This document shows, in pieces, positions 22,528 to 33,198 of a DNA stretch of 64,000 nucleotides (its first letter is position 1; the number at the start of each line of letters is the position of its first letter). The stretch comes from Sanguinoderma infundibulare (lineage: Eukaryota; Basidiomycota; Agaricomycetes; Polyporales; Polyporaceae), in assembly GCA_032821775.1 (NCBI GenBank), contig JAVLRN010000003.1, positions 2,976,001 through 3,040,000 of the forward strand. The letters run 5' to 3'. The notes under the pieces are model-generated. The model was not told the DNA's origin. It made no database searches and saw nothing but the letters and a program-made list of their open reading frames with translations. Position numbers and translations under genes: made by a program.

Positions 22528-23954
22528 CTATACTCCGCCTTCCCCCAGGGGAAGTGAGCCTTCCATGACAGGTGACAAAGGGCCGCCGTGTCTCGCGGGC
22601 GGGGCAGCCTCCATCTCGTCCGTGCGGCGCGTAAGTTCCGTCTCGCGTTCTGCCGTCTCCTGCCGCGCGAAGCGCGCCATCGCATTGTCAGGCCCAATGA
22701 GGTGCGTCTCGGCTCCAGTGACGATTATGCGCGGAAGGGGAGGCTGATGATGATTCATGGAAGGCGACGCGGGGAACTCGCCGAGCAGGATGACGTCCGT
22801 CGGGGATGCCATGTTTTCAAATTGGGAACGACGATCGGGATCGCCCTTGAGCCGCGACATGGAGGTGGGCGAAAGGAAAGGATCAGAGTAGTTGTCGAAG
22901 GGAAAGAACGGCGTGGGCGGACGTCCGTTCTCGAGTGTGACCGAGTCGGTGGAGGAGATGATGCTCCGGCGGCTGGACTGCGAGTCGCGTTTTCCGTACG
23001 CCCGCCGGCCATCATCCGAAGGAATGTCGATACGGTGGCGATTCTTGCGTGCTCGCTTCCTCTGCCTTAGCAGCACCAAAGTGACCACAACGAGGGCAAT
23101 GAGAAGAATAGCCCCTCCGACGGCGGCGCCCACTATGACGCCACGTTGGGGGTGGGTAGTCGACGGATGCGGAGAATCCACGTTCGCCACACGTTCTCCA
23201 GTTGATATCGCCGACGGCAAGGCACGCGACACAGTGCTCTGTATATCTGACTCAGTCCTACGAGCGCGAGAATCCCGAGGTTGTGTCAGCATGAAACACC
23301 GAGAGTGTTGGGATGAAACATACGTGTAAAGCGCGTAGTCAAATATTATCCGCGAATGCCCAATCGAGTTGATTCTCATCCTATGGCGGCCCTGCGCGAT
23401 AGACGTATTCTGGTACACCCCGACGTGGTACTGCACATCATGGCTCCCGGCGTCGTCCGCAGTGGCCACGTCCGGGTCATGGAAGAACCGACCGACGAGC
23501 TCGCCGTCGAGCTCAAAGGTAATGTTCGCCACCGCCATCTCGACGCCGTCGCCGTGCGGTAGGATGCAATAAATGCCGATAGAGTTCCCTTTTGATCGCC
23601 GGGTCAGGTTCAGTCGGCTTGAAATGAGAAAAGTGGCCCACCTTCGAAACTCAAATCAATGGTCCGCGGAAGAGCGTCGTCGGCGATTCCATTAGAACCA
23701 TGCCAAGTACCATTCCAGGCGTGCTTCGCGCTGGGATTCGCCAAACACGAATCGCCAGAGGTGCATGATTGACCTTGGATCCACCCCGCACGAGGGCTGT
23801 AGATTGGCATTGCGCCCGTTGCCGCATCCCCGTATGTATCATCGATCGCTATGGTCCACGACGTGGCGGAAACCGGACGACCTGACAAGATAACGAAAGA
23901 CAGTGCATGAAGGATTGGAAAGCAAAGACCAAGGAATGAAGCGCGATTGAACAT
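22528..23954 (-). CDS. Secreted/type I single-pass surface protein ('EGFR-like TM' type)
   Basis: Basidiomycete-type surface protein of unknown role. I choose the internal Met at 23954 (MFNRASFLGLCFPILHAL) because it gives a clean signal peptide ending at PVSA; an upstream in-frame Met at 23996 would add 14 polar residues. The ectodomain has SWTIAIDDTYGD, a cysteine pair CTSGDSC and NGTWHGSNGIADD, then after introns a lectin-fold-like part (ITFELDGELVGRFFHD, QYHVGVYQNTSI, SRIIFDYALYTYV). A Thr/Ser stalk leads to one helix, GVIVGAAVGGAILLIALVVVTLVLL, followed by a basic stop-transfer RQRKRARKNRHR and a disordered cytoplasmic tail of about 180 residues. Such proteins are often annotated 'EGFR-like transmembrane domain'; no kinase is present. 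Confidence 0.75.
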
Positions 23955-24703
23955 AGCCAAATCGCTGGGAGGTCTTGAACGAAAAGCGAGAAACATCGCC
24001 GAGGACCAGAACGAAAGACGGCAAGGACAGGGTGGTGCACAGGGACGAGCGGACCTCTCTTCATCGTGTACTGTCGTTCGGTCGTCTAAACTGTCTGCCT
24101 GTCGAGCACTGTGACGCTTGGGCGTGTGGCTTGACTTGTATCTGACAAGTGGGCCCTGGTTCGTTGGCGGTAAGCCCGCTGATTCGATGCTGCTTTATAC
24201 GTTTCCCTCGGCTTGAGTGCGGGATGACTGACCCCATCACTCAGCGAGCGCGTTCGATTCCATACGCCGCGATCCCCGCCTTCCAGACAGGGCACTGCGA
24301 TAGAGGAGACGTCAAGACCAGGCATCGTGGTCGCAATTGCGTCGCACGAGGGCCCGCCCATGCGACGTGCCATGAGAGATCGTCTCTGCGGTGGAAGAGG
24401 CATTCGAGGGCATTCGACGCTGAGCGCAATGATCAGTGCATCTCGGAATGTCTTGAACAGGCTACAATCCGACCCGGACGGAGTGGTGCCGTAATATGCA
24501 CTGACCCGAATTAGCCGCAGACGTAGATCACCGCACAAATGTCGCTCAGTACAGAACGGTAGAGGTGACGCCAGTGCTTGCACGGATTGGTGTACAAACT
24601 CACCCAGAGCTTTAATGTGTGCCGAAGAACTTGCGGAGCCCGTTGCCTGAATCATATGGCGCAGGCACCTATCTTGTACTTTGCGCCCGAAGGACGGCAT
24701 TGA

Positions 24704-25397
24704 TTACGGTGGCGACGCTCTGTTATCGGACACCCATTCTCGGTGTGTTGTTCTATTATAGGCGTAAGACACATCTTGCATGCGACGATGTTAAGTACAG
24801 TGTCGGAAAACTCACGAAACATATTGCTGTCCGATGACATCGTAATAGTGCATGGTAGAAGGTATCTGCCTCGGCCTGCGGACCCCGCAGCATGTGCATC
24901 TGCAGCATGTGGCTCTACATGTGTAGTCAGCGGCATACCACAGAGGTAGTACCGAAGTTGCGCCAAGACATCCGGATGGAGCAGCACCGGTCTCGTATAT
25001 GGAAGGAGGAGCATTGAGGAAGAACTTCTGGTTCACGAGGACTCTGAATGCCGTCTTCCCGAGCGCACTATAACAGAAGCGTATCTTCGGTGAGTTTGTC
25101 GCCGGGTCCAGGGCTGTGGAGAAACTCACCGCGCATTGAAAACATATCGATAGCGGGAACGAGGCCTCAGGTGAGACTCCAGAACTACCAGTCGCACCGG
25201 CAACGCATAGCGTTGAGTAGCCGATGAATCATATGTGTGCGTTCGTGTCCGCTGTGGGTCTCGAATGGTTACGCTGAATCATGTAAGTAAGCGAGCTGCG
25301 CAATTTTCACCGCTAGTATCGAGGCACCAGAGCGGGATAAAACAGCCAAATCGCTTACCCCAGTGCTCAGCGGGTGTATGCATGATCTGACGGGCAT
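24704..25397 (-). CDS. Possible unrecognised small gene
   Basis: Low-confidence gene built by hand. A start MPVRSCIHPLSTG at 25397 follows an in-frame stop. A GTAAGC...CACAG intron of about 125 nt leads to RTRTHTYDSSATQRYALPVR and LVVLESHLRPRSRYRYVFNA. Another GT-AG intron leads to ALGKTAFRVLVNQKFFLNAP and SIYETGAAPSG. A Cys-rich stretch (CRATCCRCTCC) and MHYYDVIGQQYVS follow, then a last short exon, TTHREWVSDNRASPP, ending at 24704. Frame is kept across three consensus introns and the middle exons have sensible amino-acid use, but I recognise no domain. It may be a lineage-specific protein, or non-coding DNA in which these joins arose by chance. Confidence 0.3.
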
Positions 25398-26684
25398 CCC
25401 GACAGGACTAGATCACGATCGTCGTAGGGTTGGTTCTTCGGGCATCAAACCACCGGGCTGAGTAGCAGGATCGCGTTCCTCATCCTCGTCCTCATCCTCC
25501 CGCGGCAATTATCTGGCCTCTCCTGGTGGAGCGTGACGGCTCCTGGGCGGTCGGAATCGAGGTTAGCCACGCCGTTTCGGCGCCGCCCCGCGGCCAATTT
25601 TGGGCAAAACTGTTATGGCATGCATCAAATCAGTCTTTCGGCTGGCCAAACGATTCAATGACGCACGTAATACGGTTTGAAACACTGCGAACCGGCCATC
25701 CGGGACGCAGCACTGACGCGGCCAGCTTTGGGAACAGGCACCACGAATGCCTTCCATATAGACGAGCAGTCTCTCTCGCGAACGAGGGCCCTGCACCGGT
25801 GTTTCGTCGACGCGTACTACGGGATGATCGTCTATGACCAAATCAGCTGTGAGATCAACGGTGGAAGACCCGGTTAGAGATGTGTAATACGTTACTGCAG
25901 TCAACCGCGCATGCTAGATCGCATCAGGCCCGAACACATCAGGGTAATTGCCTTACAGCGTCTCGAACGCGACGTCAGTCTTGTGGTCCGAGACGCGGAA
26001 GTGTGCGTCGCCCGCACGGGTCGAGCTGAGACGGTACCCCGTTTGCCAGACGCGGACGCGGAGCGGTGTTGGATGGCATGTGCGCGTGCGCCCTGACCTT
26101 GAGGCCTCCGTCCGCTCGTCGACTCGCCGTCTCAGGTTCTCCGCGCCTGGACCGGAGCGTACGGCTACGGAGCACGTATGGACGCTGGATTGCGCTGCAC
26201 TGTGGGCGGCGGACGACGGAACTGGCATCGGAGAGTGTCGGCGGGCCGAGCATGGCGTTGCCAGCAACACCGGGGCAGCGCTCCGTACGACGGTGTCAAA
26301 AGATGCGGATTCTGTCAGGGCAGTGTGGTCACTCTCGTAGACCGGGAGTGTGAGAGTGCTCAATTCAAGCGTCGAAGCCGCAACGCGAGACTCCGACGTG
26401 GCTGATTGCCACGACTCGCGACGTCCTCTGAGTCTCCGACGTCGTCGTCGTGTGCGCATCCATCGCAGCGCCCACGTGCGGAAAGATGACTATACGGGCG
26501 ATGCTGTCAAATCGAGGGACTGGGGATTTTGCTGCAGCCGTCCATTCCGTTGCGTTGATGCGTCTGATTGCGGGCAGGGGTTGTCCCTTTCCTCGGCCCA
26601 GGGACTCGCCGGTAGGAAACCAAGCGCCCCCGAAGTTTAAAAGCCACGCAGGAGGGGCGACATACACTAACAACTCAGCTAACC
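25398..26684. other. 1.3-kb gap with only degenerate open frames
   Basis: No gene I can support. Minus-strand pieces near 25780-25905 and 25953-26460 contain protein-like stretches (ADLVIDDHPVVRVDETP, YRLSSTRAGDAHFRVSDHK), but joining them with consensus splice sites breaks the frame. It may be a decayed gene. The right end carries the epoxide hydrolase promoter. Confidence 0.4.
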
Positions 26685-28056
26685 ATGGATCCCAAATATC
26701 CCGCCAGCTTCAACCACCGCACCGAGCTCCTCTCCACCGGTCGCCGGTACCACTTTGTCGACCAGCTCCCCGCAAATTACGACCCCGCTACCACCACCAC
26801 TCTTGTGTGCATCCATGGTTTCCCGGACTTCTGGTGAGTCGACGGTTCTCCTTCATGCCTGACACCAGTGGTAATCCTCTTTGGATAGGTACGGATGGAG
26901 GAACCAAATTAAGCCATGGGTGGAGCTTGGGTACCGCGTCATCGCCGTAGACAAACTGGGATACGGCGGGAGCGACAAGCCCGAGGACGCCGCTCACTAC
27001 ACCTCGAGGCGAATTTCTGACGACATAGCGGCGCTCATGGATCTTCTGCAAATTCCGAAAGCTGTCAGTTTGTGTGTTGCTCGACGTGCTCTCGAACTTT
27101 GTTACTTACCATGACGCTGCTCATAGGTGATTATCGGGCACGACTGGGGAAGTTTTATGGCATCCCGCTTCGCCCTCTGGCATCCTGATCGGCTGTTGGC
27201 GTTGGTCCTGTGAGTCCTGTCAGCACCCCACTATTTGTGCTTCCCAATCTCATGTTGGCCGATTGTCCGGAACGCTAGTCTGTCAGTGCCATTCATTCGA
27301 CCGGCAAAGGAGTACATGCCTCTCGAGACGCAAGTCGAGCGATACCCTAATTGGGGATATCAGTTGTTCTTCCAAGAGAAGAGCACAAATGGCGCGGTTG
27401 AGAAACAGGTAGGAAAAGGCTGTGTCAGAACTTTATGCGCTCATGTGGCTCATCTGCTTGATACGCCCAGCTCTCAAGGTTCTTCAGGCTGATCTTCCGA
27501 GTGCGAAAAGGTACCGAAGGCCTTTCGAGGTGGACCCTGCCCGGCGGGCTCAAGAAGCTCCTTGAATCGCCGGAGGGTCCTCAGAGGGAGACGGGCCACC
27601 TCACACAGCAGGTCGGTGAAAGGTGCTCGCCGCTGTCATTGGTATGGCTCACGTTTTCGGTCTTCAGGAACATGAGCACTACTTGTCGCAATTCGCGAAC
27701 AGCATGAATGGGCCGCTCAACTACTACCGGACGACACGTTACCGTTATGAGGAAGAGACAGGTCAGTCATAGACGCAAGTCCATTCAGAGAGATGGTATT
27801 CACGTCCATGACTCGGACCGCAGGCGGAAATATACCTCAAGCCCCGCGGTCGGACCTCCCAGTGCTCCTGATTGTCGGCAAGGACGATCCGACTTCGAAC
27901 CAGGCAGCGCTCGGAGTTACGAAAAAGCTGATTCCGCAGGTGCAGATCGAGCTCATGGAGGGAGTGGGACACTGGGTGATGCTGGAGAGCACAGACCACA
28001 TCAACGAAAGCATACCTAAGTTCTTGAGGGCGAACAGCATACATACGAAGCTGTAG
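26685..28056 (+). CDS. Soluble epoxide hydrolase (alpha/beta hydrolase)
   Basis: Opens epoxides to diols; fungal enzymes of this type act in detoxification and lipid or aromatic metabolism. The start is MDPKYPASFNHRTEL. The oxyanion motif HGFPDFW is interrupted just after by an intron, then YGWRNQIKPWVELGYRVIAV. The nucleophile motif is GHDWGS, with the Asp codon at 27142-27144. The cap region has NSMNGPLNYYRTTRY, holding the tyrosines that polarise the epoxide. The catalytic acid lies in VGKDDPTSN (27883-27888), and the general-base His in GVGHWVMLE (27970-27972). All catalytic residues are present, so it should be active. About eight exons; no signal peptide, hence probably cytosolic. Confidence 0.9.
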
Positions 28057-28446
28057 AGTGGTGTAGCAGTTTGAATATTTATTCCATGAGCTGGAGCAGG
28101 AGCGCGAGAGCACGAGACGGAGGCTGCGGTAGACGTGCGTGGGGCTGAGGAGAGAGAAGCGGCCGAATGTGGACGATGGGAGCTGCTGACAAAGCGGTCC
28201 CGGGAGCGTGACGGCGGCAGGAGAGCGTCGGACTCACCATCCTCCTCATCGCCACTCACAACGAGCACACCCCTCTTCTCCCTCCTTCCGCTCTCGTTCT
28301 CCTTTCTTTAGGCCCTTGCATCCCACCAGCTCCCTTCCACCAAACCATTCACCCCGGCACACTAGCCTAATCGTAAGTTCTTTCGCTTAAAACTTTGCGG
28401 CTTCCATATCCTGATCCTATTGTCCCTCCGTTCCCAGATCTCCGAC
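28057..28446 (+). promoter_or_regulatory. CASC3-like promoter and 5' UTR with intron
   Basis: A consensus donor (gtaagt at 28373) and an acceptor (ttcccag ending at 28437) flank a 65-nt intron that ends nine bases before the ATG. The intron is therefore in the 5' UTR. Confidence 0.55.
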
Positions 28447-31059
28447 ATGCCTGCTCCGTCCTCCAAGCCCGCTCGCCCCATCGAACGGTCGTATTCCAAC
28501 CCCGTCCCCAGGAAACGCCGTGCTGCGAAGAGGAGAGGTCGGGCCAATGACGAGTTTGAGAGCGATGAAGACATCGTACGGGAGGTCAGGACAGACTCCG
28601 AGACAGACGATGACAACTCTTCCATTGATTCCGACTCAGACTCAGAGGCTACCTCCTCCGATCTCCATGCAGATGTCCACTCTGAAGTCGTGACTCCGTC
28701 CACGACCCAAAGCCCCCCTCCCGTCGAGCTTGACGGTCTCCCCAACGGTGTCGTCAAGGATCCTTCCAGCAGCCGCACAGGCTTGTTCAGCGACCCCACC
28801 AACTGGGCGGAGATGGTTGCTGGAGAGGCTGAAAACGGTGCGGCTGACCTTCCTGTCATTGACTTTGCGGACATGGACCCCAGCCGTCTCCCCGAACCCC
28901 GTGCTCCTTCCCCCACCCATCGCTCTCGCAAAAGCCACAAGGCAGGGAAGAAATCATCCGCCGCTCGTGCGACATCGGCGCCTCCTCCTACTGCTCCTAC
29001 CCCCCATCAGGAGACCCCTGGAGGGCCTCCCGAATCGGAGGAACCGATCCCATCCACCTCCCAGGATTCTCTCTCTCGCTCCGCGTTTTCCAGCCGTTCT
29101 CGTGGTCAGACCGCTCGCCAAGCGTATCAGCAACGGCTCGAGTCAGATCCGTCCTTCGTTCCCAAAGTAGGAGAATTCTGGGGGCACGACGACCGCCTCC
29201 TCGACAAAGACCTCCGAAGTCTTAGTGGCTGGTGGAGAGGTCGTTGGCAGTCTCGTGGTGGTCGTGGTCGCGGTGCGTTCAGCGTGCGCGGCCGTGGCCG
29301 GGGTGGCTTCTTCCCCAGTCGCTCATTTCCCCAGGACGAGAGCGCTGCCCCTGAGGACCCACCTGACGTGCCACCCGTTGAGCGGCCGTGGACACATGAC
29401 GGGTTCGAGGAGATGAAGAGGCGAGATGAACGTAGACGCGCGCTGCAGGAACAACAGCAGCAAGCGAACCCTGTACCACAAAGGGGCTTTGGCTTCCGTG
29501 GAAGAGGCTTTGTTGCCGCGCGTGGAGTCGGTGGACGAGGTGCCTTTGCTCGTGGTGGCTCGCCTTCTCCGACAACCTCTCAACGTCCGCTCAGCTCAAA
29601 CGTGTCGATGGGAGACCGCGTCTGGTATGCTCAGAAGCCGGAACGCATGTGGACGAAGCAACACGACATCTTCCTGTATAGTGACGTCGCTACCAAGCCT
29701 CGTCCCGGTGTTGGTCCTGGCGTGAGGATCAAGCTGCCCGGGGGAACAGCGCCACTCATAGTCAGACTACCGCCACGCGCACCTGGCGCTCGCGGTTCTG
29801 ATAAGCCCGAAGCGACACGTTCCATACAGCTCGAGGCGGAGAAGCCAATCATTGTTCGGATACCAGCCACCTCCGGAAAAGCAAAGGTTGTACAGGAGCC
29901 GCCCGCCGCGCCTGTGGGTGGGGATGAGCTTGCCACCACCGTCGAGGAGCTCTCTATCGAGGAGGTCTTCACTGTCCGGCCCAATGCCGTTCCGAACCGC
30001 CGCATCGACCTCTCGGTACCGTCTTCATCTGCCCCCACAACCCACGTTCCTCAGCCTGTACCTCGTGCTTCATCCACACCGCCGCCGCGACTTTCACAAC
30101 CGGCCATAGACGAGGTTCAGCATCCCGTCGAACAGCTTTCGACACACCCTGCGAACGATGGTCCTTCTTCCCCGTGCGCCCAGACCCAGGAATCCATTCT
30201 TCGGAACCCTACCACTTCCGAGGAAGCGGGCTCTGATCTGGCGTCGACATTACCTCCAGAGGAACCTCAGCCGCGTCCGGCAATGTCAATGCTTCATCCG
30301 CTCCAGACAAGCTTTTCCCCTGGTCCTCCGGCCACGTCGCCACCGTACGGGTCTCCGTATGGCTATGCTCCCCCACTCCCGCCTGGCGTCGGTGTGAACA
30401 GCCAGGGTATGGCATACGAATATGCTACCGGGCGCCCAGTATACATCCAACCCACGCCGCCGCCTATGTATACGCCTCGTCCCATGATGCACGGGCACCA
30501 TCCCTCTTTGGGTGTACCGTTCGTACCATCACACCTTCGCCACCACTCGACTGCTTCTCCTGATCTCCTTGCACATCCTCACACGCCCCACACTCATACT
30601 CCCATCCAGTCGTTCATCGACCCTACCACTGGAGTGCCTATCTTCTCACCTGCGCGCCAAAGTAGTCGCATCGAGATTCGTGCCCCGACCGAGGCGACAG
30701 AAGGAAAGAAGGCCGTCCGCACCTCTCACCAGCGAAGCAGTCTTTCGGTTGCGTATTCTGCGGAGGCGCCTCAGCCGCCTTACTTCCCGCCACAGGAGGC
30801 ATCCGCGGAGAACGGTTCTCGATTGGAGGAGACATCGTCACAGCAGCCAATGAGCCATACTCCCACACCATCCATGGACTCGAACGTCGGGTATGTGCCG
30901 TACCCGCAACCGTACTACTACCCCGAGCACTACGGGTACCCGCCGTATGTGGACATGTCCCAGCAGATGGTGCATTACGAGATGTACACTCCGGAGCAGC
31001 ACCCTCCCCCTCACCCCCACCATCAGCATCACCCGTCCCAACCGATCGTCTATTACTAG
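28447..31059 (+). CDS. CASC3/Barentsz-type exon junction complex protein
   Basis: Btz/MLN51 proteins clamp eIF4AIII on spliced mRNA in the exon junction complex. The start MPAPSSKPARPIER is the first ATG after the 5' UTR intron, and the rest is one uninterrupted exon of about 870 codons. The N-terminus is basic and then acidic (ANDEFESDEDIVREV). The Btz core lies at about 29130-29420: SDPSFVPKVGEFWGHDDRLL, then WWRGRWQSRGGRGRG, with PWTHDGFEEMKRRDERR completing the two-part eIF4AIII-binding module. RG/RGG-rich runs flank it. The C-terminal half is Pro/Tyr/His-rich low complexity ending in HPHHQHHPSQP. The module is well matched; the name for the whole protein rests on it. Confidence 0.85.
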   Translation: MPAPSSKPARPIERSYSNPVPRKRRAAKRRGRANDEFESDEDIVREVRTDSETDDDNSSIDSDSDSEATSSDLHADVHSEVVTPSTTQSPPPVELDGLPNGVVKDPSSSRTGLFSDPTNWAEMVAGEAENGAADLPVIDFADMDPSRLPEPRAPSPTHRSRKSHKAGKKSSAARATSAPPPTAPTPHQETPGGPPESEEPIPSTSQDSLSRSAFSSRSRGQTARQAYQQRLESDPSFVPKVGEFWGHDDRLLDKDLRSLSGWWRGRWQSRGGRGRGAFSVRGRGRGGFFPSRSFPQDESAAPEDPPDVPPVERPWTHDGFEEMKRRDERRRALQEQQQQANPVPQRGFGFRGRGFVAARGVGGRGAFARGGSPSPTTSQRPLSSNVSMGDRVWYAQKPERMWTKQHDIFLYSDVATKPRPGVGPGVRIKLPGGTAPLIVRLPPRAPGARGSDKPEATRSIQLEAEKPIIVRIPATSGKAKVVQEPPAAPVGGDELATTVEELSIEEVFTVRPNAVPNRRIDLSVPSSSAPTTHVPQPVPRASSTPPPRLSQPAIDEVQHPVEQLSTHPANDGPSSPCAQTQESILRNPTTSEEAGSDLASTLPPEEPQPRPAMSMLHPLQTSFSPGPPATSPPYGSPYGYAPPLPPGVGVNSQGMAYEYATGRPVYIQPTPPPMYTPRPMMHGHHPSLGVPFVPSHLRHHSTASPDLLAHPHTPHTHTPIQSFIDPTTGVPIFSPARQSSRIEIRAPTEATEGKKAVRTSHQRSSLSVAYSAEAPQPPYFPPQEASAENGSRLEETSSQQPMSHTPTPSMDSNVGYVPYPQPYYYPEHYGYPPYVDMSQQMVHYEMYTPEQHPPPHPHHQHHPSQPIVYY

Positions 31060-31896
31060 TTTTTGCATGCTGTTATGTCCACGTGCTTGGCCTCGTACTC
31101 TGCTTTATCATGTTTGTATACACGCTGGGACGTTCTTGTGGCTTGGCGCCAGTTTTCTCTCCATCCCCCCCCCCTCCCCCTCCCCACTCTCCCCATTTCT
31201 CGTCATCCCCATCGCAGTCTCCCAATAGCCATCATCATCGTCATGCTCCCTGCCATAATACACCGCATCACACATCACGTCCCCACGTCTCGTTTTACGA
31301 CTTCTGCTTCGCGTTCTCCATAGGTGTTACTACATATGTCATATTGTTCATGCTCTTTAGCCGGCCATACATTACCGTGTGCTGTCCCTGACTCTGCTCC
31401 TACGATATTCTCGGTATTATCTTCGATGGTCTTGACGTCCTGTATCCGCTCCCTTTTGATCGAGCGCGTTCGTACTCTGCTCCCCTAGCCCATCGGCCGC
31501 TCTGCATGCCTTTGGGTTTTATGATATCGATGGCTGCTGTGCTCGAACTTTGGTACGGTGTTGTTGATCGTTGAATGCGAGACTGTAGAGAACTCTCCGA
31601 GTATGTAGGAATCCATCAAAAGTTTGTCAGATATCTAGGTATCTCCGTGCGCGTGCTCTGTATTCCGATTTTTCGCCAACCTTGAAACTGCCGTTTGAAA
31701 CCCGTTGAGCACGAAGAAGCGTGGCCAAGTATGTGTTCATCATGCCGACCGCCGCTGGTAGTACGACGACGACGTAAGAAGAACACATCCTTCGAAGCGG
31801 ATCGGCGTAATCAATACAGGTACCGCAAATGATGCGTTAGTTGCATGCACAATAGCTTCGGAGACGTATGGAACTAGTCTACTTTTACAACAGAGT
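31060..31896. other. 3' intergenic region with a poly-C tract
   Basis: 837 bp between the CASC3-like stop and the PEBP-like stop. A C-rich run at about 31165-31190 lies just downstream of the stop. No credible gene seen. Confidence 0.5.
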
Positions 31897-32968
31897 TCAC
31901 AACGCAAGCATTCCAAACATACACATTACGAAACTCAGGCCAACCGCGCGTAGCTCCTTCAGACCCGTCGTGATCGAAGCCGAATTGGATGCATTGGTAG
32001 ACGGGCTCGATGACCTTGCAGCACCAGTCGCGCTCGCGCTTCCACTCGCACTCGCACTGGACGGGCGCGTGCTCGTGCTCGCCGCGGCGGACGCGGACGA
32101 CGTGCCGGTGAAGTTCGTGCTGTTGTCCGGGCCGGTCAGAAAGAAGTTGCCCGCGACGGGGCTCCCGAGGCCGGTCTGGGCCATGAAGGACGAGAGGTTG
32201 AAGTTGAAGATCGACGTAGACGCGTTGACGAGGCTGGGGGCGATCCGGCTAAAGTTTGACGGCTGCACGAAGAGCAGGAGGGTGTACCTGAAGGAAATTT
32301 TAGAGGAGAGTCGGTGGGGCGTGTCAGTTTCCGCCGTGCGTGTGTGAACGGGAACGAGCGTGAATGGGATCTAGACGGACCGGTGGGGGTCTGATCCCGC
32401 AGGCGGGGTGGGCCTCTCGAACGAGGAGATGGCGGGGGTGTTGTTCACGAGTCGGGCGCCGTCGGCGAGGGAGCCGCTGAGGGTGAGGTTGGGGGCGAGG
32501 AAGTGGCGGACGTCGGCCAGAGTCGCGTTTTGGGGCGTGGGGGCGTCCGGGTCGACCATGATCAGAACAAAGGTCCGGTTGGCAAGGCTCGTGTCATTAC
32601 TCGTGAGCGAGAGCGTCGGGGGGAGGGCGTTCTCTGCACAATCAACCCAGTCAGTGAGTGTCTTCTGTCGAGCAATTAAACTCACGCTGCCGAGTCATGT
32701 TCAGCCCTGGCGTCACCGTGGTGTTGGTGTTGGTAACATTGTCAAAGAACACGACATCCAACAGACCCGTGGGCTCGAAAGTTGGGATAACTGCGACGAT
32801 CTCGTCAGCCGAATGCAACGGCCAAAAGTATAACGCAACATCGAACATACCACCTGGAACGATTTTGTCTGCCGTGAAGGCTTGCTCCACCTCAGCGATC
32901 GTCACGTTGGTCGTTTGAGCCGAGATGGCCGCTGCGAGTGTCGCAATGGCGAGGAGATTCGCGAACAT
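31897..32968 (-). CDS. Secreted, probably GPI-anchored PEBP-like protein
   Basis: Phosphatidylethanolamine-binding-protein fold, secreted fungal branch of unknown ligand. The start MFANLLAIATLAAAISA is a signal peptide. The first exon ends near TPGLNMTRQ and a GT-AG intron joins QNALPPTLSLTSNDTSL. The PEBP ligand-pocket motif is intact (FVLIMVDPDAPTPQ), followed by DVRHFLAPNLTLSG and, at an exon end, GSDPHR. After the next intron comes YTLLLFVQPSNF, the usual PEBP strand. A Ser/Thr/Ala-rich stalk then leads to a hydrophobic C-terminus, VGLSFVMCMFGMLAL, with a small-residue site before it (ASNSASIT), which is the pattern of a GPI signal. Many N-glycosylation sequons (NVT, NTT, NLT, NDT, NST). 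Confidence 0.85.
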
Positions 32969-33198
32969 CGTGGGTGCTACTCAGGTCAAACCTTCAGAAG
33001 AGCGCAGAGAGATGCTGTCGCAAGTTGGTTGCAAGGACAAGCATCGTCGTTGTCCTCCCACCGTGTTAATATACCCCGCTCCCAAGTTCGCCGCGGTAGA
33101 TAACACGGTGTCCGGCCGTGTGATCGCAAACCTGCGATTGGGACTGCGGATGGAGACCTCCGATCAGCCGCATTTACCTGTGCGTCACGGTCTATAGC

